Shown: in pieces, positions 12,195 to 23,242 of the stretch | Layout: every line of letters starts with the position of its first letter | How positions within the stretch are numbered: the stretch's first letter is position 1 | Origin: Pithys albifrons albifrons | Lineage: Eukaryota; Chordata; Aves; Passeriformes; Thamnophilidae | Reading direction: 5' to 3' | DNA length: 64,000 bases | Assembly: GCF_047495875.1 (NCBI RefSeq) | Contig: NC_092460.1 | Coordinates: 434,001 to 498,000 of the forward strand | Made by a program: the position numbers and the translations under genes | The notes under the pieces: model-generated | Databases searched by the model: none | The model's input: only the letters and a program-made list of their open reading frames with translations | What the model was told of the DNA's origin: nothing

Positions 12195-12325
12195 CTGGGA
12201 GATAGTCAAAAGCCTCCTAGACATGGTCCTGGACAGCTGGCCCATGGTGGCCCTGCCTGAGCAGAGGGTAGGACCAGGTGAGCTCCAGTGGTCCCTTCCA
12301 ACCCCAACTGATCTGTGATTCGGTA
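12195..12325 (+). mobile_element. Short CR1 3'-end fragment
   Basis: About 130 bp match the terminal part of CR1: a GATAGTCAAAAGCC... ACATGGTCCTGGACAGC segment, then CTGCCTGAGCAGAGGG, GTCCCTTCCAACCCC and a final TGATCTGTGATTCGG. No reverse transcriptase remains. It has the same orientation as the larger copy 0.5 kb upstream but lacks the sequence between them, so it looks like an independent, more diverged insertion. Confidence 0.88.
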
Positions 12326-15289
12326 AAAGCCTTGAAAAAGCAAAGCATCAGAAAAACACTCTCTCAACTCTTGATAAGCTGTAGGTCATAAATAGCTTAT
12401 TGCATCACCCAGCTGTGAGAGGCAGGGGACTCTGTGTCACTTTTTTATTTCCTGTGAGTCCCACAGTAAGTTGTACATGTGCAGTTCTGTCCGGGATCCA
12501 GAGGGACAGGGCACTGCCTGCTCACGGGACAGGGAGGGGACTTGTGGCTGTTGATGGCATTTAATCAAATATGATGAAGGTCCCTAATAGTAATTTGTGA
12601 TGTTTAAGTGTCTCTTCCTTGTACCTGTCAGGGATTCTGTGCGTGGCTTTATTCCCATGTGCACTTGGGTGGTTTCCTGCAGATCCCACGGAGCTGTAGC
12701 TCTGCAGACACGGTCAGGCACAAAGAACTCTGGGGTTTTTTCTCCCCTCTGATTTTTATTCCCTGTAAGGTGTTAATTAGCGATCTTATTTACTAACAAA
12801 CCAACTGTTTTGTAACTGTCATCAGAGACTCCACAGTCCTGTGCCTGCCTGAGGCTGGAGCATCTGCCACCCAGCATGGGGTTGGCCAAGTCCCCGAGCC
12901 TGTCCCTGCACCTGCCACTCGCTAACGAGGCTGTTAATGAGGGGTGTTTCCAAACAGGAACTCTAAAGCTTAAGACTTTCTATGAGTCTCCTGGGTTTTC
13001 TGCCTGTGTGACTGAACTGCCTTCAGCACAGCGGGAAAAAGGAAACAGAGCAACTTTTGAATGTTTTTGTGGTTGGTTTTTCCTGCCTCTCAGGTGTACA
13101 GTCACCAGGAAGGTGACTAACCCAGGCACCTGAGGTGCTGGTACTGCCAGGGCTGCACTCGCTGTCAGCTCCCCTCTCTTGCTCTGCCCTGTATCTTGTT
13201 CTCAGTAACGCGACACACTTTTCAGTCACAGTTGTGAAGATCCAGAGGAGGGAGGAGGGAGGAGGAGTCCGCCCGCAGCAGGCTTGCTCTTAAAGCTGCT
13301 GTTTGCTTATGCAGCTGCCCTGCGTGTTTAAAAACAACAGTCCATCTTCTTGGTGAATGATTTTGTGGTATGTGTTTTTACTGCAGGAGTTTTAAAAGGG
13401 CAAAACACCTTTAAAGGAACTTCTCTGTTTAATCTTCAGCAGCACCAAAAGGCAAAATCCTGAGGTGGTTTTTGAGCTGCAGAATAGAGACATTGGAAAA
13501 CTTGTACATGAGGGAAATCCTGAGAGCATTGACAGTGCTGAGAATTTGGTAAAATCTTGAAAGAGAGAAAGCATAAGGTCCTCACGTGATTTCATCTGGT
13601 TTGTGGCACAGCGCCAGAGCAGTTCTCAGAGTGCCTCCTGGTGAGAGGGCACACAGCTCCCCTCCATCAGGACTATCAATATACTGGAAAGTTGTACTGC
13701 AAGGGAGAGAGACTGTTGAACTGTAATCCCTATTCTTATACAAGCATTGACCATTACAGTATTTCATTTACCAGCATCTTCTCAGGACAGATTGCCAGTC
13801 ATCTCAAATTCAATAATAGGTCACCAGCATTTCCCAGGGACCCAGTTTGTGCTGAGCCTTCCCTTTACAAAAAGCCTTGTTGATATGGACAAAGTACTTA
13901 AATTATCTCTGTTCTGTTCCAGAACTGTACTTTGTGCAGCAGTTTCCTTTTGCATTGGAAAGAATCCTTTTTGTTATCCCACAATAATATCCACACAGCT
14001 GGTAATTATAAAGCAATTATCCCAACATGGTTTGTTCTGCTACCGCCGTTCTAGTTCATTTCTGCCACAGGTGTAAGGAGATAATGTGGGCAGATTTGCT
14101 GAAGTCAATTGACTTTAAAAGGGTGTGAAGAGAAAGTTTCTACTAAATTTTTCTCTCACAAAACTTGTGTCTGAGAGGAAGAGTGTACTTTTACTATTTG
14201 TGTAATTTGTAGTAATTATCCACACACATAGATGAATTAGACCCAACTTGGAGTAAATTAAGCTGATAGAAACTCTTTACTGCAGTCATACTGAAGCCCC
14301 ATTAGTTCCGTGACACTGATTGGGCATATCTCAGCTTGGAGCGCATGGGCTGCAGAAGAGCTGGTGGGCAGCAGTTGTTTGGTTCTGGGACACCAGGTCA
14401 GTCCCACACTTGCTCACCCTCACTGCTGCCCTGAACAAAACCATTAGGTAAAATTATATCAAATTATTTTGTAAAAGTTTCGCATCAAATTTGTGGATCT
14501 TTCTTTTTTCATCTGCCATTGATACTAAAATGTCCTTGCTCTGGAGTAGGTGCAGATTGTCCCGGATGGATTGGCAGGTTTTTTGAGAAGCCCTTGGTTG
14601 ATGGGCCACTAACAGTGCTAAGATTGTGTTGTGAGCTGCACAGACAGGCTCTGTTGGGGCGGCCGCTCTGGGCGCGGCAGGGACGGAGCAGCTGTACCGT
14701 CCGTGGCGCTGGGTGATGCCACCAGGCCAGGCTGCCCTGTGCAAGCAGGGCCTTTGTGTCCTGCTGGGCCACGAGGACAAACCGGAGCAGTGACAGCCCT
14801 GGGAGAAGCTTACTGAAACTGGAAACTCCTTGAAGTATCTTAACAAAGGTGTATGACTTAAAAATGTGCATCCCTACATCTCAGAGACAGCGTGTTCTCT
14901 GTGCAGTATTGTTGGTCCCACTGATGAATACGAATTCTTAGCACCAATTTTCCACTGAGCTGTGTAGAGATCCACATTTTCTACAACGAAACCATATTAA
15001 GAAAGCAGCTGAACTCCTCCAGAAAATGCTTTTCCAGGTGTCTGGTTTTCTGTTGATGGGATAGCAGAGAATGTCACGGTTATGGAAGGAGCCTGGCTGA
15101 GCCCCAGTGTCAGCCAGTGTTGTTGCCTGCGAGGTGTTCGGTTTTTTTGCATCCAATGTGAGATGTTGAATCGGGAGAGAGGATACAGTTGACTCTAACA
15201 GCACTTTTGTTGTGTACAGCAGATATTCTCAACGCGGGCACGGCTGTGTGCCTGGGCAGGAGCGGTGTCAGCTGGCGGCTGGGCAGTGT
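12326..15289 (+). other. TMCC1: Intron of TMCC1, no further feature seen
   Basis: Only short open frames and ordinary unique sequence are visible. GC content rises locally near 14640-14790, with some CpGs, but I see no exon with splice sites there. Confidence 0.55.
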
Positions 15290-15730
15290 TCAGTGTTCGG
15301 TGCAGAGGCGGGGATGCTGCCCGAGCCCGGGGCGAGCCGAGCCGAGCCGGGGCCAAGGAGCGAGAGGGGCCGTCGGTTTAAAGCGCAGTAACGGCGGGGC
15401 CGTGCGGGATCGTGCGGGGCGGGACAGTGCAGGACAGGACAGTGCAGGGCGACTCCGTGCGGGGCGGGACATTGCAGAGCAGGACCGTGCGGGGCGGCTC
15501 CGCGGCTCGCCGGGCCTCCGTGCCGCGAGGGGGCGGCTCTGCGGGACCGTGCGGGGCGGGGCCGGGCCGGGCCGGGCGGGCTGGGGCGGGACAGTGCGGG
15601 GCCGGGCCGGCCGGCCGGGAGGGCGCAAAGCCGGGCACGGGCAGTGTCAGTGGCGGCCGCGGGACCATGCACGGCGAGCGGGCGCTGCTGCTCCGCCGCG
15701 ACCAGGTACGGCGGGGCCGGGGGCACTTGG
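15290..15730 (+). promoter_or_regulatory. TMCC1: CpG island, second candidate TMCC1 promoter
   Basis: A dense CpG block includes imperfect short repeats of GGGACAGTGCAGG / GACCGTGCGGGGCGG type (about 15405-15600) and G-rich runs. It has no TATA box. It ends with an ATG-containing exon (15667-15705) and a consensus donor. The repeated GTGCGGGGCGG units may be Sp1/KLF-type sites (inference). It lies 0.6 kb upstream of the large shared TMCC1 exon. Confidence 0.65.
15667..15705 (+). CDS. TMCC1: Candidate TMCC1 alternative first coding exon, short
   Basis: ATG at 15667 has a good Kozak base (A at -3). Thirteen codons (MHGERALLLRRDQ) run to a CAG|GTACGG donor at 15706, phase 0. They join in frame to the exon at 16346 (I-E-R-L-E-V) across a 640-bp intron, giving a predicted 474-residue protein. 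Short TMCC1 isoforms with small alternative first exons are known in mammals; the peptide here does not match the mammalian short leader I remember, so this could be a different, avian-type start. Position in a CpG island and the phase match support it. Confidence 0.55.
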
Positions 15731-16345
15731 CAGGGTCGAGTGCGCTGAAACAGCGCTTGTGTCTTGGCGGACAGCGAGGGTACCCCTTGGAAAGTCGCTG
15801 TTTCCCTCCCGCCCGGAGACACCTGCGCGCAGCATTTGCCGCGGCGGGTCACGCGTTCGGGGCTCCGTGTGCCTGTTGGCAGCACCGAACGGCCAGACGG
15901 GTTGCTTTGGGGCTGTACAGGCAGGTGAAGCGCTGGGAATGACTCATGGGTGCTGTACACTTGAACCGTGTGGCTTCTGCTCTCAGTGACCTGCTCGGTC
16001 TCTTCACTCTCCAGCGGGCAGAGTCCCTGCCCTTGTACCAATACCTCCCAGTGCTCGACCTGCCAAGTTTGGGTGCCCTGTCGTGCATTTGTGCTTGTGA
16101 TTTGGATTGTTTGAGGCTGTTCAGTGGGCTCAAGTATGAGTGGCTTTGCTTTTTTCTTAGTTTTTACAAAATGTCCATAAAACACATGATGCTCACTTGA
16201 CTGATAATGTCCCCTGGACAGCAGAAAAAAGGTGCGTTTTTGCAGAATTACATCCTTTTGCCAAGTTAGTTTGCATAAAGAAGGAAGGGTTTTCTGCTGA
16301 TGAAGCTGATGGGTAGCACTCACGTTTCTCTCTCTCCTTCTCTAG

Positions 16346-17280
16346 ATCGAGCGACTGGAAGTCAGCAGCTTGGCACAGACCTCCAGTGCCGTGGCCTCCA
16401 GCACCGATGGCAGCATCAACACCGACTCTGTTGACGGGACCCCAGACCCGCAGCGGACAAAAGTGGCCATCACACACCTGCAGCAGAAGATACTGAAGCT
16501 GACTGAGCAGATCAAAATTGAGCAAACAGCCCGTGATGACAACGTGGCGGAGTACCTGAAACTGGCCAACAATGCAGACAAGCAGCAGAGTGCCCGCATC
16601 AAGCAAGTGTTTGAGAAGAAAAATCAAAAGTCAGCCCAGACCATCTTGCAGCTGCAGAAGAAACTGGAACATTACCATCGAAAGCTGCGAGAGATTGAAC
16701 AGAATGGGATCCCTCGGCAGCCGAAGGATGTCTTCAGGGATATGCATCAGGGTTTGAAAGATGTTGGAGCAAAAGTCACTGGCTTTAGTGAGGGAGTGGT
16801 GGACAGTGTGAAAGGTGGGCTTTCCAGTTTCTCCCAGGCCACACACTCGGCAGCAGGAGCTGTGGTTTCCAAACCCCGGGAGATTGCCTCCCTCATAAGG
16901 AACAAGTTTGGGAGTGCAGACAACATTGCTAATCTGAAAGACTCCTTAGAAGAAGGCCAGGAGGATGGGACAGGAGGCAAGGCTCTAGGCATTATTCAGA
17001 ACTTTCAGTCAAGCCCAAAATACGGCAGTGAAGAGGATTGCTCCAGTGCCACATCAGGCTCGGTGGGAGCCAACAGCACAACAGGGGGCCCTGTGGGAGC
17101 TTCCAGCTCCAAAACAAACACTCTGGATATGCAGAGCTCAGGGTTTGATGCAATATTGCATGAGATTCAAGAAATTCGAGAGACACAGGCACGACTGGAA
17201 GAATCGTTTGAGGACCTTAAGGTTCGCTACCAGAGGGATTACACGTTGATAATGCAGACCCTGCAGGAGGAGCGGTACAG
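16346..17280 (+). CDS. TMCC1: TMCC1 large shared exon (first coiled coil and linker)
   Basis: This 935-bp exon encodes about 311 residues of transmembrane and coiled-coil domain family protein 1 (Tmemb_cc2 family), nearly identical to the mammalian protein as I know it. It starts after a pyrimidine tract and TCTAG acceptor (exon base 16346, phase 0) and ends TACAG|GTACGT (phase 2). Numbered from its first residue, an acidic/Ser-Thr N-terminal stretch (1-35) is followed by a first coiled coil (about 40-115). Next come the conserved [13 protein letters not shown] and [18 protein letters not shown] blocks, then a Ser/Gly-rich linker. A second coiled coil starts at about 267 ([20 protein letters not shown]). 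TMCC1 is an ER membrane protein that forms oligomers through its coiled coils and is reported at ER-endosome contacts during endosome fission. Reading through the donor gives a stop at 17437, which is intron, not an exon end. Confidence 0.97.
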
Positions 17281-20200
17281 GTACGTACTGTGGTGCTTTG
17301 TTTCACAATTTAGTCCTGTGATCACAGAGCACCAGTTGAGATGGGAATGCACAGCAGGCTGTTCCCAACAGCCTCATTCAGATGAGAAGCTCTATAGTGT
17401 TCTCAGGACTTTTCCCTCCCAGTTTCATCTTTTGTAACTATTGCTGTCTTGCTGCTCATCTCCCTTTCGTTACACAAAATAAATAGCAAGGTTATTTCAC
17501 AATGCTTTCAGTATAAAAAGTCAAGCCAAAGAGGTTTAATAAGATGTCCCAAAATCAAGAGTACATCGATGCAGTTGCTGTTATCAGACAGTGATTTGCC
17601 CTGCGTAAATCCTGCAAAGGTTTGGGTCAAGGCAAGAGACAGGGAACTACATGTGGACAGTGACTGACCCTGCCTCCTCCAACACTCAGAGCCTTGTCTG
17701 CTTAGAGAAAGAAACATTCCAGCTTACCTAATTTCTCTGAAAAGACATGATCTTGCCCATATGCCAAAACTAGGATAATCCTTTGCCTTCTCCACTCAGC
17801 CCACAGTGGCAGAGTTCAAAGAAATTAAGTTGAATCAAATGTCAGATACTGACAGTGTGCTTGTTGTGAAGGTGATGGGGCTCTGGAATTGGGTAACCTG
17901 TTTCCATTGGCCTTCCCCTCATGGGAAGGGATGGAGAGGTGGGGCAGTTGCTGCAGTGCTGCTGGTCCCTGCTGAAGTCAGGGGTGTGGGGTGGCAGTGG
18001 CTTTCAGGGAGGCAGCCTGGCAGTGTGTCATGGCAGCCAGTGCCCCCCAGCACCCTGAGGCTGCCCCCACACCCCGCTGAGGAAAGCTCCCCGTGGATGG
18101 GTGCTGAAGGAATGCTTCCCCTCCTGGCTGGGCGGAGGAGCTCTCGGCAGGCTGCCTTGTGCTGTCCAGCACAGCATTTGGTGTCTTCCCCCTCACGTGC
18201 TGGGAGCCAGGGCTTGTCCCCAGGCTCCGAAGGGAAGAGTTACCTGCAGGCATTCCAGACATGGCAGTCCAAGTCCACAGGATTCCTAAACTTTAAAAAA
18301 CAAGTGCAAAGCTGGAGCCCTCATTCTGGTGGAGGGCAGCAGGCTGCTGTCAGAAGGTTCCATGTGGCCTTCATGGCTTTGCCAGGCTGTGGAGCACAAC
18401 CTGCAAGGCACAGCAGAGCTGCTGGGAGTGAGTGGGGACAGGCTTGCTGAAGTGCCCTGTGCTGCTTGTTGCTGCCTTGGTTCGTGCTGTGGAACATGGA
18501 GTTGCCCTACAGCTCTTTAGACATGCTGGTGCCAAATCACTGGAAAAACACTGGAAAAGACTTAGCCTGCTAGGATCTGGTAGATGCAGCAAGCTTTCTG
18601 TGTGCTTTGCAGAGCTCGGGCAAACAAAGCCAGACCAACACCACTTTGTAATCCTGCTTTGCAACAATCAGCAGTTTGACAGAAACCAGCACCCAACACA
18701 GCAACTTTGGTTCCTAGTGCCTCATTGTCAGCAAGTCACATCCCCAAGTGACGTGGAGCTGGATCTTCTGCTCCCCAGCAGAGAGGTGCTCTTGTCTGGT
18801 GCTGTGTAGGTTGTTGTTTCACACATACAGCAGCGGCCATTCATGGTGGAATGTTATCTGCAAGCACAGCACAGCTGAAGGAGTGGCCTGAAAGTACAAT
18901 AGCAGACCTTGGGGACTGATGTGTGTAGTCAGCTAAACTGGTTGGTTACTGCCTGACACCTCAGAGCAAGGTTCATGTAGGTCCCAGACTAGTGCACTGT
19001 GAAGTCATACCTGTCATGTGCCATTAACCTTTACAGAGTGCTCCCCTGAGGTGAGCTCAGAGCCCAACCACTAACCAAGGCAACCTGAAGTGAAAAGCTT
19101 CCAGGACAATCTGTATGTGGCTTATAAAAGCTTAAAAAGATAGTAATTTAGACCTGCCATTTTGGAATGTTGATGTGAATTGATTGAAGGTGTGACCTTT
19201 AAGGAGGACCACACTCAGTGCCCTTAACTCTGCAGGTGACTACACGATCAGCAAGAGCTAATGGGCCAGTCACAGTGAGATGAGTCCATGATGGTACGAA
19301 TCCAGATTCTTGTCTGATAGCTTGTGTATTTTGGACCATTATGATGATAAAAGCCAACATCACCCTAGAACTGGAAGGTGAGGTGATATGTCCCAGGGCA
19401 GAGGTTGCTGCTGCCTTGGCAGAGAGGTGTGGCACCTGTTGCTCCAACTGGAATCCCGCTCTTCAGAAAAAAACTAAAAGATGAGAAGGGAGATTGTGGT
19501 TTGATGCTGGGAAGCTGGGGATTCAAATTAATCATAACTGGGTTTAAAAGCTATAAATACCTCCAAACTCTGCTCTATTTCTGGGAAGCTTTCAAAAACA
19601 AACAGAGTTGAGTTAGAGTTTAAAAAAAAAAAAAAAAAGAGGTATTTTGGAGAAGCCTTTTGCTTGTCAGGTGACACTGAGTGTTTGCATTGTATCTGGA
19701 AGCTGGAATAAAGCATGTGCCATGACATTTTCTCACCTAGTCTTGTCCATTTTCTTTTTAGATGTTCTACTGTTTTGCAGGTTCTGGTGGTTTTTCCCCT
19801 GTGTGTTTGTGCAGTTTCTGTTTATCAGTTGCAGCTTGCCTCATGGGTTTTCCATGAGCTCCTCTATCTCCTCCCTCCCTCTCCTTGCTTTCAGATCTTG
19901 CCTATCACTCCACGGAGCTGCCAGTTTGCTGACTGTCTCTGAGGCAGCAACTCTCTGATGCAGTTGCCCCAGTTCTTGCACCCTGGTGTTGCTGGGTCCC
20001 AGGGCTGGGCCAGGGGGGCTGTGCTGCCCCACACACGCCACCCTGGAGCTCCACTCCTCTGGAGCTGAGTCACTGAGGAAGGAAGAGTCTGACGGTGCCT
20101 TGGCCGTTGTGTTCTCCTGCACCAGGAGCTGAGGCGCTGAGCTGGCCCATTGCTTATCTCATTGTTGGAAGGTGGCAGTTGTTTACTGATATGAGCAGGG

Positions 20201-23106
20201 ACTTTCTGTGCTATTGAGACTGAAATAAAGTTCCTGCTGAGTATTTTCGTCTTGCATTTCCCTTTAGGAACCTGTTTGTACACATGAGCTCACATATTTG
20301 GAGTGTTGCCCATCTGAGGGTTTGGGTTTCTTCCCAAGCCAGACACCCTTGGAAAGGGCATTTAGGTCTCCCACCGTCCTGTCAGAAGAAATGCATCAGC
20401 CAGAAGAGTGCTGGTGCTTTCATTTGTTTGGGTTTTATGTAGTCTAATTGTTGGACTTCAGGCTGTCCTCATGATGTGTTTTAAGACAGATCAAAGGAGC
20501 TGAACCTCCGAGGTCTGGAGAGGGTTGCTGAGGCTCTGCTGGGCATGGCTGGGCAGTGGAGGCAGCACGTCGGGCCAGGCAGGTGCTTCCCCATGCAGGA
20601 GAGCCCAGAACAGCCCTGCAAAGCTGTTCTGGGCAGGCTGAGCTGGCAGTGCTGGGCTGGGAGCAGCTCGGACAGCAGCCACTGTGTCCGTAAGAACAGC
20701 CCTGATGATCTCTGTGACACTTGTGGCAGGTGCCTACGATTGGTCTGTTGCACAGAAATATTTCCGTGCTGGCACTTGTTCATGTAGAGGCTGGTAATTT
20801 TAAGGAGAAATTCACTCCAAAGAGGAGTTTTCCATACCTGAACTGAAGTGGTATCTTCACAGACAATAGACAACGTTCAGTGTTCAATGTTCACAGTTCA
20901 GCAGACACTGGCACTCATGTTAGAGGGATGTCTGTCATCATAAACCCCTTGACCGGTGGCCTATCCCTTTTATTTCTGTAATGCTCCCAGTTCAGTGTGA
21001 ACCAGCTTTCAAGGGGGAAACCCTGGCTTTGGGCCCTGTAAGTCACATAAACCCCTTTGTGCTTTTCACTTTTGAACACCGACAGAAAGCAGCAGGAAAA
21101 AAATTATTTTTCTAAATTGCAGGTAATGAGGCAAGGATTGAAAAGGAGCCAGATGGAGGATGTGTCATTTCAAAAATACGTCAGGGTAGGTTAGTGGGGG
21201 CAGGGGAGTGGTTTCTTTCAATAACCCAGTTCTAGCAGTTGCCTGACAGGTGATTCTGGGGTGCAAACGCAGCAGTTCTGGGGTTGAGCAGGGAGTGAGG
21301 TGTGGGTTGGAATGAGCTGGTTGTCTGCATTCAGGGCAGGAGAATTGGAGCCAACCCTTCTGCTAATCATGTTCTGCTTAAGCTCTTAACTATACGGATT
21401 TGCAGGGTTTCCTTATGTTTCCTGTAGATTGAGGTAGTTTTGAAGTTATTAAAATACAATTGTTTCTTGTGGAGCACAGGATTTAATCTGCCTGGCAACA
21501 GCCACTTTATGAAGGGCGTTTATGTGAGAGGAGGTTAAAAGACAATCGTGCTATTTTCAGAAATGCCTAAGTCTCTTTTTGTGTAATAAACCCACTGGAG
21601 AATTTTGTAATACATTAACAAACTGTATATATTCAAGTAAATGCTGCTTCCCATGGCACTTAGAGTGAGTTTAGTTTGATTTCTTGGTCGTTGGCAAGTT
21701 GTAGTTGTTGGTTTTAAGTTGTGTGGGAACAAATGGCAATATTAATTAGCTGGGCTCCTTCTTCATTACTCAGCCTTCACATGGCCATTCCCTTGCCAGT
21801 CTTGGGAAACCAGTTCTGTGGTGTGTCCCAGCAGGGTTGCACAGCACTTGTGGCACCTCTCTGGGCTAAGCCATGTCAGCTGCTGGTTGTCTCGGCCTCA
21901 CTGCTGGTTGACCACATGTGTTTTACTGCTGCAAATTGTCATGCTGGGTCTGACTCCTCCTTAGTTTAAAGCAATATTGTATTGGGAACAGAAATGAAAA
22001 TTCTCTTCAGACTTGTCCATTAATAACAACCCCCTCAGACTGTTTTTAGAAGCTAGCTTTTGACTACAGATTCTGAACATTTAGCTTGTGAAGCACCGAA
22101 AATAATCTTGGGGGGGGAACCCAGAAGCAGGATTTGTGTCTTTGTTTCAGAACTTGCAATTAAATTCTTCATTCTAGATAAATATTGTTTTATTCATCTT
22201 GTGTGTGTATGAATTAAATCCAGGCAGAGACAAAAGGAGACCAAAATGTTAAAGAACTAATTATCCCTGTGGTTAATTCCTTAGAAGTTTCTTGGTTATT
22301 AGTTTCAAGGTTCAGGTGGTAAGAGCTGTGTGGTAAGCTTTTTCTGTCTGTTACAATGAGTAGACAGTGGCAGTCAGAGTGGAAAAAGCCTGATGGCCAC
22401 CACAGCTGTGCCCACACCTTCATTACCATCACAGCTATCATTTAAGTCAATTTAAAACTCCCTCAATGAGAACCAAAACTGTATCTCTCAGAATTGTTGT
22501 AACTCATTTTTGTTTTGGGCAACCCTCTTCCTCAGGACTGCTCCTTGGGAGCAAACTGAAAATAAGCCTGCAGTTTAGTGATTCATGTGTCCTTCTTATA
22601 AATGATGTCATGGTAGTGACTTGTTAAGTTGCATCATTCGTGGGAGATAAGGAAAAAACAAGTCAAAGATCCATGTGACCTCATGCAGAGATCAAACTGT
22701 AACAACATGTTCTCTGAGGCACATGTGTGTGACCAGTCATTTTTATGCCCACTACTGTTCTGAGTGTAGCTGAAGATGCTTAAAAGCTTATGGTGTTAGA
22801 AGGGAACTGTTTGGTTTACACAAAAGTTTGGGGAATACCTTCCTTTATTCTCAACCTGTCCTTGATTTCTTGCATCACCTGGTGGTTGTCATGTAATTGT
22901 GTGTTTTATGCCAGGGTAGGAGCAGGGTCACAGAGGTTCCCTGGTAGAAAGGACTGATTCCCAGCAGAGGGCCTGCTGTGTGCTGGCTGAGGCAGCCACG
23001 CTGGTGTCGGTGCACAGGCCATGGTGTTGGCTGCTCGGTTGTCACTGGTGTCATTTTGCCATTCCCTTCTCATTAAAGCCACTGTACCATGTGTTGTCAT
23101 TTCTAG
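17281..23106 (+). other. TMCC1: TMCC1 intron
   Basis: Bounded by GTACGT (17281) and a TTTCTAG acceptor (ends 23106). Contains a 17-base poly(A) run at 19622-19638 and otherwise unique DNA. I find no additional coding exon. Open frames such as the 214-codon one near 17806-18450 have no protein-like composition that I recognise. Confidence 0.8.
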
Positions 23107-23242
23107 ATGTGAAAGACTTGAAGAGCAGTTAAATGACCTGACTGAGCTCCACCAGAACGAGATCCTCAATTTGAAACAGGAGCTGGCCAGCATGGAGGAA
23201 AAGATTGCCTATCAGTCTTACGAGCGGGCCCGGGACATCCAG
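23107..23242 (+). CDS. TMCC1: TMCC1 internal exon (second coiled coil)
   Basis: This 136-bp exon completes the split Arg codon (AG|A) from the previous exon and encodes [40 protein letters not shown] and RDIQ in succession, ending in phase 0 at CAG|GTGGGT. It continues the second coiled coil, with a heptad pattern rich in Leu and Glu. The sequence is essentially invariant among vertebrate TMCC1 proteins as I remember them, so the splice sites and frame are secure. Confidence 0.97.

Noticed and set aside
15268..16323. 351-codon minus-strand frame across the second CpG island
   Set aside because: GC-driven; overlaps the promoter and candidate exon of TMCC1 and has no recognisable domain.
17281..17437. 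Extension of the large TMCC1 exon to a stop at 17437
   Set aside because: The sequence follows a consensus GTACGT donor, and the next exon restores the known protein; this is intron.
17806..18450. 214-codon open frame in a TMCC1 intron
   Set aside because: No splice context, low-complexity Ser/Gly/Pro composition and no resemblance to a known protein.
19600..19660. Poly(A) run as the tail of a retrotransposed gene
   Set aside because: The upstream sequence shows no gene-like or SINE-like body and no target-site duplication is evident.
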